A stretch of DNA of 64,000 nt from Ferrimonas balearica DSM 9799 (GCF_000148645.1 NC_014541.1:2689139-2753138), one strand, 5' to 3'; shown: positions 1-10,285, numbered from the stretch's first letter. The notes: generated from the letters alone by a model not told the origin. Program-made: numbers and translations.

Positions 1-296
1 ACGGCAGGCTCAACCGGCTCAGGGATAGGGGCATCCTCCAGCAGGCTCGGCTGACGCGGCGGTACCGGCGCAGGCGCCGGCTTCGGCTCGCTGGCCTCGA
101 AACTGGGTTCGGTTTTGACTTCCGGTTCCGTCACTGACGGCTCGATCGCCTTTTCAAAGCGCTTTTTGGGTGCCGGGGTGCGGCGATTCTGGATCTTGGC
201 CGGGCTGTTGCGCCTTAACGCCCACAGTCCGTGTACCAACAAACCCAGGATGGCCAACAGGCCCACGACAATAAAGACTACGCGCATATCTTCCAT
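1..296 (-). CDS. zipA: Cell division protein ZipA, N-terminal part (cut by window edge)
   Basis: ZipA is an inner-membrane anchor that tethers and stabilises the FtsZ ring. Only the first 98 codons are visible; the FtsZ-binding C-terminal domain lies beyond the left edge. The start MEDMRVV is followed by one hydrophobic segment (about residues 5-25), a basic stretch (RRNSPAKIQNRR) and then a Pro/Glu/Ala-rich linker, which is the usual ZipA architecture. A second ATG lies three codons downstream. The gene follows smc on the same strand with a 22-bp gap, the usual smc-zipA pairing, so the two are probably co-transcribed. The family call rests on architecture and context because the diagnostic domain is missing. 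Confidence 0.82.
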   Translation of the reverse strand, partial: MEDMRVVFIVVGLLAILGLLVHGLWALRRNSPAKIQNRRTPAPKKRFEKAIEPSVTEPEVKTEPSFEASEPKPAPAPVPPRQPSLLEDAPIPEPVEPA

Positions 297-318
297 AGCG
301 AGTCGAACCTACACTTGT

Positions 319-3300
319 TTATCCCATTTGGGCCATTGCAGCGGCCTCTTCGATATCGACAGCAACGATTCGGGACACGCCCGGTTCGTGCATCGTTACC
401 CCGGTCAGTCGGTCGGCCATCTCCATGCTCACCTTGTTGTGGCTGATGAAGATAAACTGAACCGTCTCCGACATCTCTTTCACCAGACGGCAGAACCGCC
501 CGACGTTTGCGTCGTCAAGGGGCGCATCCACTTCATCCAGCATACAAAATGGCGCTGGATTCAGGCGGAAAATTGCGAACACCAATGATAATGCCGTCAG
601 GGCCTTTTCACCACCAGAGAGAAGGTGGATAGTGCTGTTCTTTTTGCCCGGCGGGCGCGCCATGATGGTCACCCCGGTATTGAGCAGGTCGTCGTCGGTG
701 AGTGCCAGATAGGCGCTGCCACCGCCGAACACCTTGGGGAACAGCAGTCCCAGATCGGCATTGACCTTATCAAAGGTATCCCGAAACATCTGCCGGGTTT
801 CCCGATCAATTTTGCGGATGGCCGCTTCGAGCACCTCAAGTGCCTCAGTCAGATCCGCGTCCTGCGCATCCAGATAGGCTTTTCGCTCGGACTGTTGTTC
901 ATACTCTTCGATGGCGGCCATATTGATGGCCCCCAATCGCTTGATGCGTTCGCGCACCCGCTCCAGATCGGCCTGCCACTGGTTCACCGCCGCTTCGGCA
1001 CTGAGGGATTCCAGGATCCCTTTCAGCTGCATCTCCGATTCCGCCAGCAGGTCCAGTTGTCCCTGGGCCTGCACCCGGAGTCCTTCGTATTCCAGCTGAT
1101 GACGGCTCAGGTCCGCCACCACCGCCTGCAGTTGCGCCTGTTGACCCCGTTGGCTGTCCGCCAGTCCGGCCAGGGTGAGGTTAACCTCCTCCAGCGCTTC
1201 GCGCCGTTCGGTCAACTCCGCTTCCAGCAGGGCGCGCTGCTCCAGTTCCAGCGCCAGCGACTCTTCAAACTCCATCAGCGGTTCGGTCAAGGCTTCCTGC
1301 TCTTCCCGGGCCAGTTCACAGCGCTCCTGCCACTGGGCCTGGGCCTCATTGGCCTGACTGCGCCGAGCCGCCAGCCCTTGCAATCGAGCCTGCTGGCCCT
1401 GCAACGTCAGTTGCAGCTGCTGTAGCCGTTGTTGGTGCTGGTCACGCTCCAATTGGCGCTGGCGCAGGGCACCTCGGGCCGTCTCAGAGCGCTGCTCCAC
1501 CTCGACCAGGGTCGCTTCGGCCTGAGCCTGCTGCTCGGCCAGCGCCTCCTGCTGAGACTCCAGCTCAAACTGCCGGGCTTCGAGCTCCTCCTGACGCAGA
1601 GCCAGCTCCTGTTGCTGCTCCTCCAACAAGGCCCGTTGCTGACGTTGCTGCTCCAGTCGCTGCTGCAGGTTCTCGACCTTGCCCTGCAGGGTGAGCAGGG
1701 TTTCACGGCTCTGCTGGGCAGCGCGCTGCCGTTGTGTTTCCGCGTCGCGGGCCTGGTTCAGTGCCGTAACAGCAACCTGTTCAGCCTGTTCCGCCTGGTG
1801 TTGTTCATCGCTCAGACCGAGTAAACGTTGCTCGGCCTCGGACAACTCGGACTGGATCTCGGTCAGCGGCCGCTCACTGCCCTGCCCCGGGGCGGCTTCA
1901 AAGCCCCGCGCCAGCCAGCGACCGTCCGCCAATACCACGGACACTTCCGGTCCGGCCTGCTGCAACCAGCTTTGGGCCTGGGCCTCGCTGTCGGCGCAGT
2001 AGATATGATTCAGCCAGGGCGCGAGATTGAAGGGGGATTGGATCTTATCCAGCAGACGGGGCCAGGGATGGGCCGCTTCCGGGACCCGCGCCGTTTCTGC
2101 CGTCATTCGCATGGCGCCCTGAGGCAGCTGGGCCTCATCCGCGCCCACTACGGCCTGCATCGGGCGGCTCAGTACCTGCTCCAGCGCACTGGCCCAGCCT
2201 TCGTCCACCTGCCACTGCTGCCAGGCACGCGGCAGGTGGTCAAAAGGCGCAGGCAAACGGGTTTCCCGCGCTTTGAGCAGGGTACCCAGAGACGCCATCT
2301 GCGCCTCCAGCCTAACCTGTTCGGCGTTCAGTTGCGCCAGCGTTTGGCGGCAGTTCTCACGCTGGGCCTCGGCCTGTTCCCGGGCCTGCTGAGCCTCATG
2401 CCACGCCAGCTCTGCCTGCTCAAGAGCCGTCTGCGCTTCGTCGTGCTGTTCCTGAACCTGCGCCAGCTCAGACTCCAGCAGCTGGGGATTCCATTGGGCC
2501 AGCTGTTCCGCCAGGCGCTGGGCGGAGGTGGCCATCTGCTGGCTTTCCCGTGCCAGACCCGCCAACTCGGTTTGCGCCACCTGAGCCGCACGCTGGGCCT
2601 GGGCCTGCGCATCACGGGCGGCGTCGCGCTGATCGCTCAAAGCGTCAAAGGCCTCCTGTGCCTCCTCCAGCGACAGCACCAACGTCTCCAGCGCTTCCGC
2701 CAGGGCTTCGCGCTCCGGCTCCAACAACTCGAGGCTTTGCTCCAGTTCCTGCTGTTCTTCCGCCAGACTGGCCAGGCTCTGCTCGGCGCTGCCCGCCTGC
2801 ACCTGATTGCGGCGCACCTCGTCTTCGAGTTGCTGACGACGCTGGCGGTTGTGCAGGATCTGCTGCTCCAGCCGGGTGATCTGGCTGCCCAGGGCGAACA
2901 GTCGCTGCTGGCAACGTTCCACCTCGGCGCCCAAGTCGGCACGCTGTTGCTCCAGCGTGGTGACGGTGGCACTGTCACCGGCGCTGGCGCTTTCATACTG
3001 TGTCTTCTTGGTTTCCAGCGCCTGAATCACCTGGTTCAGGTCATCCATGCGGCCGCTCAGCTCCCGCCAGCGCAGCGCCAGCAACTCCCCATGCAGGGTG
3101 CGCTCCTGGGCTTTCAGTTCGCGGTAACGGCGGGCCGCATCGGCCTGCCGGCGCAAACGCTCGATCTGGCTGCCCAGTTCGCTGCGGACATCGGTAAGAC
3201 GTTCCAGGTTTTCCCGGGTATGACGGATGCGATTTTCGGTTTCGCGACGGCGCTCTTTGTAACGGGAGATGCCTGCGGCTTCTTCGATAAAGACCCGCAG

Positions 3301-3777
3301 CTCATGCGGCTTGGATTCGATCAGCCGCGAAATCATCCCCTGTTCGATAATGGCGTAGCTGCGAGGCCCCAGGCCGGTGCCCATAAACAGGTCGGTGATG
3401 TCGCGACGACGGCATTTGTTGCCGTTGAGGAAGTAGTTGGATTGGCCATCCCGCGTGACCTGACGCTTCACCGCGATCTCGGCATAGCTGGCGTACTGAC
3501 CCTCCAGGCGCCCGGCCTGGTTATCAAACACCAGTTCAACGCTGGCCACGGAAACCGGCTTTCGCCCGCTGGACCCGTTGAAGATAACGTCGGTCATCGC
3601 GTCGCCACGCAGATTCTTGGCGCTGCTTTCACCCAGCACCCAGCGTACCGCATCGATAACGTTGGATTTGCCACAGCCATTGGGGCCGACGATGGCGGTC
3701 ATCTGATCCGGGAAAGGCACCTTAGTGGGATCGACGAAGGACTTGAAGCCGGCAAGCTTTATCTGTTTCAGCCGCAT
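319..3777 (-). CDS. smc: Chromosome segregation protein SMC
   Basis: This is the 1152-residue ATPase of the SMC-ScpAB condensin that organises the nucleoid. The N-terminal head begins MRLKQIKLAGFKSF with Walker A GPNGCGKSN at residues 31-39. Long Gln/Glu/Ala-rich coiled coils flank a hinge at about residues 500-660. The C-terminal head has the signature LLSGGEKALTAL and Walker B FCMLDEVDAPLDDANV. The frame opens 13 codons further upstream, but the family start is the internal ATG at 3777. Presence of SMC rather than MukB fits a Shewanella/Ferrimonas-type relative more than an enteric. It is divergent from cysZ across 148 bp and upstream of zipA. Confidence 0.97.
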   Translation of the reverse strand: MRLKQIKLAGFKSFVDPTKVPFPDQMTAIVGPNGCGKSNVIDAVRWVLGESSAKNLRGDAMTDVIFNGSSGRKPVSVASVELVFDNQAGRLEGQYASYAEIAVKRQVTRDGQSNYFLNGNKCRRRDITDLFMGTGLGPRSYAIIEQGMISRLIESKPHELRVFIEEAAGISRYKERRRETENRIRHTRENLERLTDVRSELGSQIERLRRQADAARRYRELKAQERTLHGELLALRWRELSGRMDDLNQVIQALETKKTQYESASAGDSATVTTLEQQRADLGAEVERCQQRLFALGSQITRLEQQILHNRQRRQQLEDEVRRNQVQAGSAEQSLASLAEEQQELEQSLELLEPEREALAEALETLVLSLEEAQEAFDALSDQRDAARDAQAQAQRAAQVAQTELAGLARESQQMATSAQRLAEQLAQWNPQLLESELAQVQEQHDEAQTALEQAELAWHEAQQAREQAEAQRENCRQTLAQLNAEQVRLEAQMASLGTLLKARETRLPAPFDHLPRAWQQWQVDEGWASALEQVLSRPMQAVVGADEAQLPQGAMRMTAETARVPEAAHPWPRLLDKIQSPFNLAPWLNHIYCADSEAQAQSWLQQAGPEVSVVLADGRWLARGFEAAPGQGSERPLTEIQSELSEAEQRLLGLSDEQHQAEQAEQVAVTALNQARDAETQRQRAAQQSRETLLTLQGKVENLQQRLEQQRQQRALLEEQQQELALRQEELEARQFELESQQEALAEQQAQAEATLVEVEQRSETARGALRQRQLERDQHQQRLQQLQLTLQGQQARLQGLAARRSQANEAQAQWQERCELAREEQEALTEPLMEFEESLALELEQRALLEAELTERREALEEVNLTLAGLADSQRGQQAQLQAVVADLSRHQLEYEGLRVQAQGQLDLLAESEMQLKGILESLSAEAAVNQWQADLERVRERIKRLGAINMAAIEEYEQQSERKAYLDAQDADLTEALEVLEAAIRKIDRETRQMFRDTFDKVNADLGLLFPKVFGGGSAYLALTDDDLLNTGVTIMARPPGKKNSTIHLLSGGEKALTALSLVFAIFRLNPAPFCMLDEVDAPLDDANVGRFCRLVKEMSETVQFIFISHNKVSMEMADRLTGVTMHEPGVSRIVAVDIEEAAAMAQMG

Positions 3778-3925
3778 GAGGCAGGCGCAGGGTTCCAATA
3801 GCTGAGATCCTGCCACTCTACCAAATGGCTGTGGAATTTGTAACAGCCTGAAATGCTATCGATGTTGACCAAACGCGCAGCTCGGCAACACAATGCACTT
3901 ACTGCATTAGCGTTAAGAGAACTCC

Positions 3926-4696
3926 GTGTTGCTAAACGACTCTCAATCCGTAAAAACCGTCCTGCCGGAAGGGGCCAGTGGTGTCAGCTACTTCCTTAAG
4001 GGTTTTGAACTGATCCGCCAGAAGGGTCTGCGCCGCTTCGTGGTGTTGCCGCTGGGCATCAACCTGGTGCTGTTCTCCGTGGCTTTCTACTTCCTGTTCC
4101 AGCAGATGGGCGTATGGATGGACCAACTGATGGCCGCCGTACCGGAATTTCTGCGTTGGTCGGAATGGCTGCTGTGGCCTCTGGTGGGACTCAGCGTCCT
4201 GGTCAGTGCCGCCTTTACCTTTACCGCCATCATGAACTTTATCGCCGCGCCCTTTAACGGCCTGCTGGCTGAACAGGTGGAGAAACGTCTGACCGGACAG
4301 GCGCTGGATACCGGCGGCATGCTGGACCTGCTGAAGGACACCCCACGTCTGGTGGGACGGGAGTGGACCAAGCTGTGCTACTACCTGCCCCGCGCTCTGG
4401 TGTTCCTGCTGGTGCTGTTCTTTATCCCCGGCATCGGTCCGATTCTGTGGTTCTGCTTTACCGCCTGGATGCTGGCCATCCAGTACCTGGATTACCCCTT
4501 CGACAACCACAAAGTGCCCTTTGCCCGGATGCGCAGCGCCCTGGCCATGCAGCGCTGGCGCAGTTTCTCCTTCGGCGCCACCGCGGCACTGATGGCGATG
4601 ATTCCGCTGGTTAACCTGATCCTGATGCCGGTGGCAATCTGTGGTGCCACGGCACTGTGGGTCGACCAATACCGCGAAGTGCACCGCACCCTGTAA
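3926..4696 (+). CDS. cysZ: Sulfate transporter CysZ
   Basis: CysZ is an inner-membrane sulfate permease that feeds cysteine synthesis. The 256-residue product has several hydrophobic segments (about residues 35-55, 75-100, 145-175 and 210-240) and the family's GVSYFLKGFELI start and DYPFDNHKVPFARMR region. The start is GTG at 3926, preceded by aagaga; no better ATG lies close by. The gene is divergent from smc. cysK lies about 4.5 kb downstream, so the two are near each other but not in one operon. Confidence 0.94.
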   Translation: MLLNDSQSVKTVLPEGASGVSYFLKGFELIRQKGLRRFVVLPLGINLVLFSVAFYFLFQQMGVWMDQLMAAVPEFLRWSEWLLWPLVGLSVLVSAAFTFTAIMNFIAAPFNGLLAEQVEKRLTGQALDTGGMLDLLKDTPRLVGREWTKLCYYLPRALVFLLVLFFIPGIGPILWFCFTAWMLAIQYLDYPFDNHKVPFARMRSALAMQRWRSFSFGATAALMAMIPLVNLILMPVAICGATALWVDQYREVHRTL

Positions 4697-4787
4697 ACAC
4701 TCGTTACAAAACGTTTACCTCAGGCGCTGGCCCCCCCCGGCGCCTGTGGCACAATGGCGCAAAAAACGATAACGAGTGTTTAACAGG

Positions 4788-7112
4788 ATGTTGAAGCGCC
4801 TTCTTCCCCTGGCAGCGCTGCTGCTCGCCCCCACCGTGTCAGCCGAATCCCGGCTGCAGGTTACCATCCCCACTACTGAACAACCCCCAACCATTGACGG
4901 CATCTTGTCGGAAGCGGCTTGGCACGACGCCACCCGGGTGCCCTTAACGCTGCAAACCCGCCCGGCGGAAAACACCCCGGCTCCGGTGCCCACCGAGGCC
5001 CGCCTGATCGCCACCCGCGACACCCTCTATGTGGCCTTTATCGCGGAAGACCCGGACCCGGAGCGGATCCGCGCCCACCTCACCGACCGCGACAAAAGCT
5101 GGGGCGACGATATGGTGGGGATCAAGCTGGACACCTGGAACCAGGCCCGTCTGGCCTATCAGTTCTTTGTTAACCCGATGGGGGTACAGCACGACAGCAT
5201 CGAAAACGAGCTGACCGGGCGGGAAAGCGACGCCTGGGACGGCATCTGGCAAAGTGCCGGGGTGCTGACCGAAAACGGCTATCAGGTCGAGATGGCCCTG
5301 CCGCTTCGCCTGTTCAACTTTGACGGCAATCTGGATGAGCAGGCCTGGGGCATCGAGCTGGTGCGCTTCTACCCCCGGGACAACAACTACCGGCTGGCCG
5401 CCACCCCGGTAGACCGGGACATCGCCTGCCGCCTCTGCCAGATGGGCGTGGCCACCGGTTTTGCTGAAGCGGAGCCGGGCAATCAGCTACAGATCACCCC
5501 CTCCTTCACCGCCAATCGCATCGAAACCCGCGACAATGGCGACAGCCCCTGGGACAAAGAGGACAACATGGAGCCGGGGCTGGATGTGCGCTGGGGCATC
5601 ACCCCGGACACCCTGCTCAACCTCACCATCAATCCGGACTTCTCCCAGGTCGAGGCCGATGCCGGCCAGTTGGATGTGAACACCACTTTCGCCCTGTTCT
5701 ACCCGGAGAAGCGCCCCTTCTATCTGGACAATGCCGATAACTTCGCCACCCAGCTCAACCTGATCAACACCCGTAATCTGGCGGAGCCGGAGTTTGGCAC
5801 CAAGATCACCGGCCAGCGTGGCAACCACGTCTACGGCCTGCTGCAGACCCGCGATGATCAGACCAACTTCCTGATCCCCGGCAACCTCGGCTCCAGCATC
5901 GCCGAACTGGGAGAAACCAGCGATAACTTTGCCGGCCGCTACCTGTACGACAGTGGCAATGGTTGGCAGGCCGGCGTTATCGGTACCTTCCGGGAGAGTG
6001 AGCACTACCGTAATGCCATGAGCGGTGTCGACCTGCGCTGGGAGATCACCGACCAACATCGCATCGACGCCATGTGGCTCTACAGTGACACCCGCTACCC
6101 CGAAGACCTGTCTGAGCAGTTCTGCGACGGCGACGACTGCTCCATGCCCGAGGACGCCAGCTGCGAATTTGGCCAGTGTGACTACAACGAGCAGGTGCTT
6201 CGTACCCTGAAAGACGGGCCGTTCCAGGGCCAGTTGGTGCGTCTTAACTACAACTATGAGTCCCGCCACTGGTTTGCCTACGCCAACCTCTACCACGCCG
6301 ACGAAGATTTCCGCGCCGATCTGGGCTTTATCGACCGCATCGACTATGCCAAGGCGGTCGCCGGCGGTGGCCGAGTCTGGTATCCGGAGCAGGGCTTCTT
6401 CCACGAGGCCGAGCTCTCCGGCGATGTGGATCGCAGTGAAAACATGGATGGTGACCTGCTGGAGCAGGAGGCAGAGGCGAAATTCTCGCTGTCCGGCAAG
6501 TACGAAACCTATGTTGAGTGGTACGCGGTAACCCGCGAGCGCGTGGGTCAACGCAACGATGGCAGCAACCTGAGCGTGACCGGCAACGCCCCGATGTTCG
6601 ATGAAACCTTTGGCGGTTTCTACGGAGAGGTGCGCCCGGTTAAGCCGTTCAAATTCGGCGTCGGTGCACGCCACGGCGATGAGATCGATTTTGCCAATAA
6701 CCAACTGGGCACCATCACCCAGCTCAACGGCTGGATGAACTGGAAGCCCACCCGCTCCATCACCGCCCACCTTCGCCACCACTGGCGTGAGCTGGATGTG
6801 GACGGCGGCACCCTGTTTACCGCTAACCTGTCGGATCTGCGCCTGACCTGGCAGTTCAACGTGCGCAGCTTCCTGCGACTCTCCACCATCTACACCCACA
6901 TCGACCGTGACCCCAGTCTGTATCAGTACAACGACGCGGATGAGAACGACCAGCGCCTCTCCAGTGAAGTACTGTACGGTTACAAGCTCAACCCGCAGAC
7001 GGTGTTCTATGCCGGTTATTCCGATGGCCGCTACGCCGACGACACCGAAACCGACCTGGTGCAGGACAGCCGTACCTACTTTATGAAGGTCAGCTACGCC
7101 TGGTTGATCTGA
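4788..7112 (+). CDS. Secreted CBM9-like / DUF5916 outer-membrane protein
   Basis: The 774-residue product starts with a clear signal peptide (MLKRLLPLAALLLAPTVSA). Residues about 25-210 resemble the carbohydrate-binding family 9 fold found at the N-terminus of DUF5916 proteins (PPTIDGILSEAAW motif). The remainder alternates aromatic and polar residues and ends VSYAWLI, as expected of an outer-membrane beta-barrel. An in-frame GTG four codons upstream is possible, but the ATG at 4788 gives a cleaner signal peptide. The ligand is unknown; the domain suggests binding of a polysaccharide or glycan at the cell surface. The gene appears monocistronic, closed by a strong hairpin just after the stop. 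Confidence 0.82.
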   Translation: MLKRLLPLAALLLAPTVSAESRLQVTIPTTEQPPTIDGILSEAAWHDATRVPLTLQTRPAENTPAPVPTEARLIATRDTLYVAFIAEDPDPERIRAHLTDRDKSWGDDMVGIKLDTWNQARLAYQFFVNPMGVQHDSIENELTGRESDAWDGIWQSAGVLTENGYQVEMALPLRLFNFDGNLDEQAWGIELVRFYPRDNNYRLAATPVDRDIACRLCQMGVATGFAEAEPGNQLQITPSFTANRIETRDNGDSPWDKEDNMEPGLDVRWGITPDTLLNLTINPDFSQVEADAGQLDVNTTFALFYPEKRPFYLDNADNFATQLNLINTRNLAEPEFGTKITGQRGNHVYGLLQTRDDQTNFLIPGNLGSSIAELGETSDNFAGRYLYDSGNGWQAGVIGTFRESEHYRNAMSGVDLRWEITDQHRIDAMWLYSDTRYPEDLSEQFCDGDDCSMPEDASCEFGQCDYNEQVLRTLKDGPFQGQLVRLNYNYESRHWFAYANLYHADEDFRADLGFIDRIDYAKAVAGGGRVWYPEQGFFHEAELSGDVDRSENMDGDLLEQEAEAKFSLSGKYETYVEWYAVTRERVGQRNDGSNLSVTGNAPMFDETFGGFYGEVRPVKPFKFGVGARHGDEIDFANNQLGTITQLNGWMNWKPTRSITAHLRHHWRELDVDGGTLFTANLSDLRLTWQFNVRSFLRLSTIYTHIDRDPSLYQYNDADENDQRLSSEVLYGYKLNPQTVFYAGYSDGRYADDTETDLVQDSRTYFMKVSYAWLI

Positions 7113-7125
7113 GCCGGAACCTAGG

Positions 7126-7157
7126 TAAAAAGGGACGCCCAATGGCGTCCCTTTTTT
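7126..7157. terminator. Bidirectional intrinsic terminator
   Basis: An 8-bp stem GGGACGCC / GGCGTCCC (7132-7139 with 7144-7151) has a caat loop. A run of A precedes it and a run of T follows it, so it can stop both the DUF5916 gene from the left and the minus-strand cyclotransferase gene from the right. Confidence 0.9.
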
Positions 7158-7159
7158 GA

Positions 7160-7690
7160 TCATGCCCGGCGGGTTGCGTCCACTCGGGTGAGTTCCGATG
7201 GCCGGTAGATGCTCCGCTCCCGCTGGCTTCGCAATGGGTCCGGATCCTCCACCGACATCACCTGTTGCAGGCTGGAGAGGTAGCCCGGTGGCAAGCCGCT
7301 CTCCCGGGCACCAATCAGGACGTGTTCCAGATACCAGTGATAGGGCTGAAGCGTGGGGTCCAGTTGCAGTGCCACATAGGTAAACGCCCGGTGCCAATGC
7401 CCCTGCTGACACTCTACCTGAACGATTTTTTGCCGGTATCCCACGCCCAGTCCTTCAGCCAGATCCAACTGCGGTTTGTGTTGCGGGTCCAGCTGGAACA
7501 GGGCGCCAAACAGGGGGGCGTTAACCGGCTCGGTCGCAAAGGCATCGCACTTGGCTGAGCCATCCCGGCCGCGCTTATGAAACCGCATCTGGTGGCCGGG
7601 AAGCGTCGCCTGGGCCAGACGCCGGGCACTGGGCACCCGTTGCTGCAAGCGCCGCAACGACATATTGGAGCCATAGGCAAAGTACTTCAT
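7160..7690 (-). CDS. Gamma-glutamylcyclotransferase-fold (AIG2-like) protein
   Basis: The 176-residue product starts MKYFAYGSNMSLRRLQQRVPS, the YGSN substrate-binding loop of the gamma-glutamylcyclotransferase/AIG2 superfamily. The glutamate in DLAEGLGVGYR is a plausible catalytic acid. Members release 5-oxoproline from gamma-glutamyl peptides or act on gamma-glutamylamines; the substrate cannot be read from sequence. Shine-Dalgarno gggagggg precedes the ATG. The gene is convergent with the DUF5916 gene and shares its terminator. Confidence 0.87.
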   Translation of the reverse strand: MKYFAYGSNMSLRRLQQRVPSARRLAQATLPGHQMRFHKRGRDGSAKCDAFATEPVNAPLFGALFQLDPQHKPQLDLAEGLGVGYRQKIVQVECQQGHWHRAFTYVALQLDPTLQPYHWYLEHVLIGARESGLPPGYLSSLQQVMSVEDPDPLRSQRERSIYRPSELTRVDATRRA

Positions 7691-7821
7691 GCTGCCCCTC
7701 CCTGGCAGTCTGATATCGGTGTCCAGCTTGCCCTATCGACGGTGTCAGAGCCAGTAACCGCCCGCTGCCCGCTTTGCCGTCACAGTAAAGTCATGGCAAC
7801 AGCGGTCGTTTGCCTGTCGTC

Positions 7822-8925
7822 TTACGCGGTCTGAGCCGTGGTTCGCACCTTGACGGTTTTGCGGGCGCTCAGCCGTGCCTGGGGCCGGACATCCTCGACT
7901 ACGGTGGCGGAGATCTTGTCGTGAATCGCCTGTCGGTTCGGGTCCCAGAACACCTGGATAAAGCCCAGCAGGCCGGTGGCAATGCCCGCACTGTAACCGC
8001 CATAGCGGCCAAAGGCGTCCCACAGTGAGATGGGAGTACCATCCAGTTGCCTTACCCGGCACCGGGTCAGCTTTTTCCCCACCGTCTGGCCATCAAACCA
8101 GGCCACGAATACGGTGAAGTAGAACGCCGCCAGACCAAAACCCAGGCCCAGATCTTTGGCCGCGCCCTGCAACCACGCCAATGGGCTGGTGCCGACCTCC
8201 TCCAGCGCCTGAACCTGTTTCGACAGCTTGGCCCGACGCGCCTTCTCTTTGGCCAGCGCCGCTTCCAGTTCTGCCACCGGGTCTGGCTCGGCAGGCACCG
8301 CCTCATCCCCACTCCCGACCGGCTCGGACCGATCCGGCGCCGCTTTGGCAGTGAGGTTCAGGGCGGCTCTCAGTTCGACGCCAAGTTGCTCACGCTGCTC
8401 GGCGGGGATCTGGCTCAAAATCTCCTCGCTCCAGGTCTGCCGCTCCGCTTCCGACATCACCGGTACCAGCTTCTCCAGCGGCACCAGATGTTGACGCACG
8501 CAGGCCGCATCGTCACACAGTTCAATCTGCACCAGTGACATCGCAGCACCACTGACCATCAGGGCTTCCGCTGTGGTCAGGTCTTTGTGGCTCTCCCCAC
8601 TGACCACTTCGGTGACGGGCTCCTGTCCCAGCCCCTTTATCCAGCTGACCAGAGGCGGCACCAACGACGCCGCCAGCAGAAAATAGAGCAGGTAGAGCGC
8701 CCAGGTGCCCGCCTTCCATTGCCGTCGGCGCAAGCGCCAGGTGGCCAGCACCAGAATCACAAACAAGACACCATCCGATTCGGTCACCATCGCCACCACC
8801 ATCAGATCGATCAACATGGCGATGCCCCGGCGCCACGGCGACGCCAGAGGGCGGTTTAACAGAACGGGATGAATCTGGAATGCATCGGGGGTGATGATGT
8901 CCTTGGGATCTTGGGCGGTGGTCAC
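7822..8925 (-). CDS. RDD-family membrane protein with central coiled-coil insert
   Basis: The 367-residue product carries the RDD signature in two halves: RRGIAMLIDLMVV near the N-terminus, then AWFDGQTVGKKLTRCRV and NRQAIHDKISATVVED near the C-terminus. Hydrophobic segments fit RDD topology. Between the first membrane pair and the last half lies an unusually long hydrophilic region (about residues 100-245) ending in an Ala/Lys/Glu-rich coiled coil. The GTG start at 8925 was chosen because aaggag sits just upstream; the frame itself opens 51 codons earlier without such a site. RDD proteins have been linked to ion transport, but the function here is unknown. Confidence 0.8.
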   Translation of the reverse strand: MTTAQDPKDIITPDAFQIHPVLLNRPLASPWRRGIAMLIDLMVVAMVTESDGVLFVILVLATWRLRRRQWKAGTWALYLLYFLLAASLVPPLVSWIKGLGQEPVTEVVSGESHKDLTTAEALMVSGAAMSLVQIELCDDAACVRQHLVPLEKLVPVMSEAERQTWSEEILSQIPAEQREQLGVELRAALNLTAKAAPDRSEPVGSGDEAVPAEPDPVAELEAALAKEKARRAKLSKQVQALEEVGTSPLAWLQGAAKDLGLGFGLAAFYFTVFVAWFDGQTVGKKLTRCRVRQLDGTPISLWDAFGRYGGYSAGIATGLLGFIQVFWDPNRQAIHDKISATVVEDVRPQARLSARKTVKVRTTAQTA

Positions 8926-9150
8926 GTCAGGCTCCTTCCTGTAGCACTGGCCCAAGGTAACACAGTGAAAATGTGACCACACCCAGTCGCGGACGCGTTC
9001 AAGTCGCTGTATATAAAAAGACTTAAGGTAATTACCTTCGGGAATAAGGCATAACGAACAAACACTTCCTCGCGTCATTTCAACGATTAAGCTAAGCCTA
9101 TCTGCGCGGTGTTTTTCCGCGCCCCCACTCCTTTTGGCAGGAACGCAATC

Positions 9151-10122
9151 ATGGCAAAGATTTACGACGACAACTCCCTCTCCATCGGTAACACTCCGCT
9201 GGTGCGCCTGAGCCGCGTCACCGACGGCAACGTATTGGCGAAGATTGAGGCCCGTAACCCCTCCTTCAGCGTAAAGTGCCGCCTCGGTGCCAACATGGTG
9301 TGGGATGCTGAGAAGAAAGGCCTGCTGGGCCCGGGCAAAGAGATCATTGAGCCCACCTCCGGCAACACCGGTATTGCTCTGGCCTTTGTCGCCGCCTCCC
9401 GCGGCTACCCGCTGACCCTGACCATGCCCAACACCATGAGCCTTGAGCGCCGTAAGCTGCTCAAAGCCCTGGGCGCCAATCTGGTGCTAACCGAAGGCGC
9501 CAAAGGGATGAAGGGCGCCGTCGCCAAGGCCGAAGAGATCCGCGACAGCGATCCGAATCGCTACGTTCTGCTGCAGCAGTTTGAAAACCCGGCCAACCCG
9601 GAGATCCACGAAAAGACCACCGGCCCCGAAGTGTGGGACGACACCGACGGCGAAGTGGACGTGTTTGTGGCTGGCGTCGGCACCGGCGGCACCCTGACCG
9701 GTGTGAGCCGCTACATCAAGCTGCAGAAGGGCAAATCGATCCTGACCGTGGCGGTTGAGCCGGAAGACTCCCCGGTGATCAGCCAGGCCCTGTGCGGCGA
9801 AGAGCTGACTCCCGGACCGCACAAAATCCAGGGCATCGGCGCGGGCTTTATCCCCGGCAACCTGGACCTGGAGATGGTGGACGCCGCCGTCACCGTTTCC
9901 AATGACGAAGCCATCGCCATGGCACACCGCCTGATGAAGGAAGAGGGCATTCTGGCCGGCATCAGCTCCGGCGCTGCCGTTGCCGCCGTCAACAAGCTGA
10001 TCGCCGATGACCCGTCGCTGAAGGACAAGACCATCGTGGTGGTGCTGCCCTCCTCCGCCGAACGCTACCTCTCCTCGGCGCTGTTTGCCGGCATCTTTAC
10101 CGAAGCCGAAAACGAACAGTAA
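9151..10122 (+). CDS. cysK: Cysteine synthase A (O-acetylserine sulfhydrylase)
   Basis: This PLP enzyme makes cysteine from O-acetylserine and sulfide in the cytoplasm. The 323-residue product has the OASS motifs [12 protein letters not shown], the PLP lysine context SFSVKCRL, the substrate loop [10 protein letters not shown] and the glycine-rich phosphate loop [11 protein letters not shown]. The ATG at 9151 (MAKIYDDN) matches family length; the frame opens 14 codons earlier. The gene is followed at once by an intrinsic terminator, so it is likely a single-gene unit. Confidence 0.97.
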   Translation: MAKIYDDNSLSIGNTPLVRLSRVTDGNVLAKIEARNPSFSVKCRLGANMVWDAEKKGLLGPGKEIIEPTSGNTGIALAFVAASRGYPLTLTMPNTMSLERRKLLKALGANLVLTEGAKGMKGAVAKAEEIRDSDPNRYVLLQQFENPANPEIHEKTTGPEVWDDTDGEVDVFVAGVGTGGTLTGVSRYIKLQKGKSILTVAVEPEDSPVISQALCGEELTPGPHKIQGIGAGFIPGNLDLEMVDAAVTVSNDEAIAMAHRLMKEEGILAGISSGAAVAAVNKLIADDPSLKDKTIVVVLPSSAERYLSSALFAGIFTEAENEQ

Positions 10123-10145
10123 CACCCCGTTTCGCTTGTGCATTT

Positions 10146-10171
10146 GGGCGGTCTCAGACCGCCCTTTTTTT
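10146..10171 (+). terminator. Intrinsic terminator after cysK
   Basis: GGGCGGTC / GACCGCCC stem (10146-10164) with a tca loop, followed by seven T. Confidence 0.92.
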
Positions 10172-10285
10172 ATGTTTTTTTGTAATTCCTTTAGGAATTT
10201 AGAAATTTTTGATCCATACGCTATCCCCGGGTCGGTACAGTTTCGTTTAATGGGGCCGACGCATAACAACCATCAAGGGATAGAG

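Noticed and set aside
1828-3801. 657-codon frame antisense to smc
   Set aside because: It mirrors the GC-rich, Gln-rich coiled-coil coding strand and has no recognisable protein features.
5487-7412. 641-codon frame antisense to the DUF5916 gene
   Set aside because: It is a shadow of a well-supported signal-peptide-bearing gene and crosses the terminator and the next gene.
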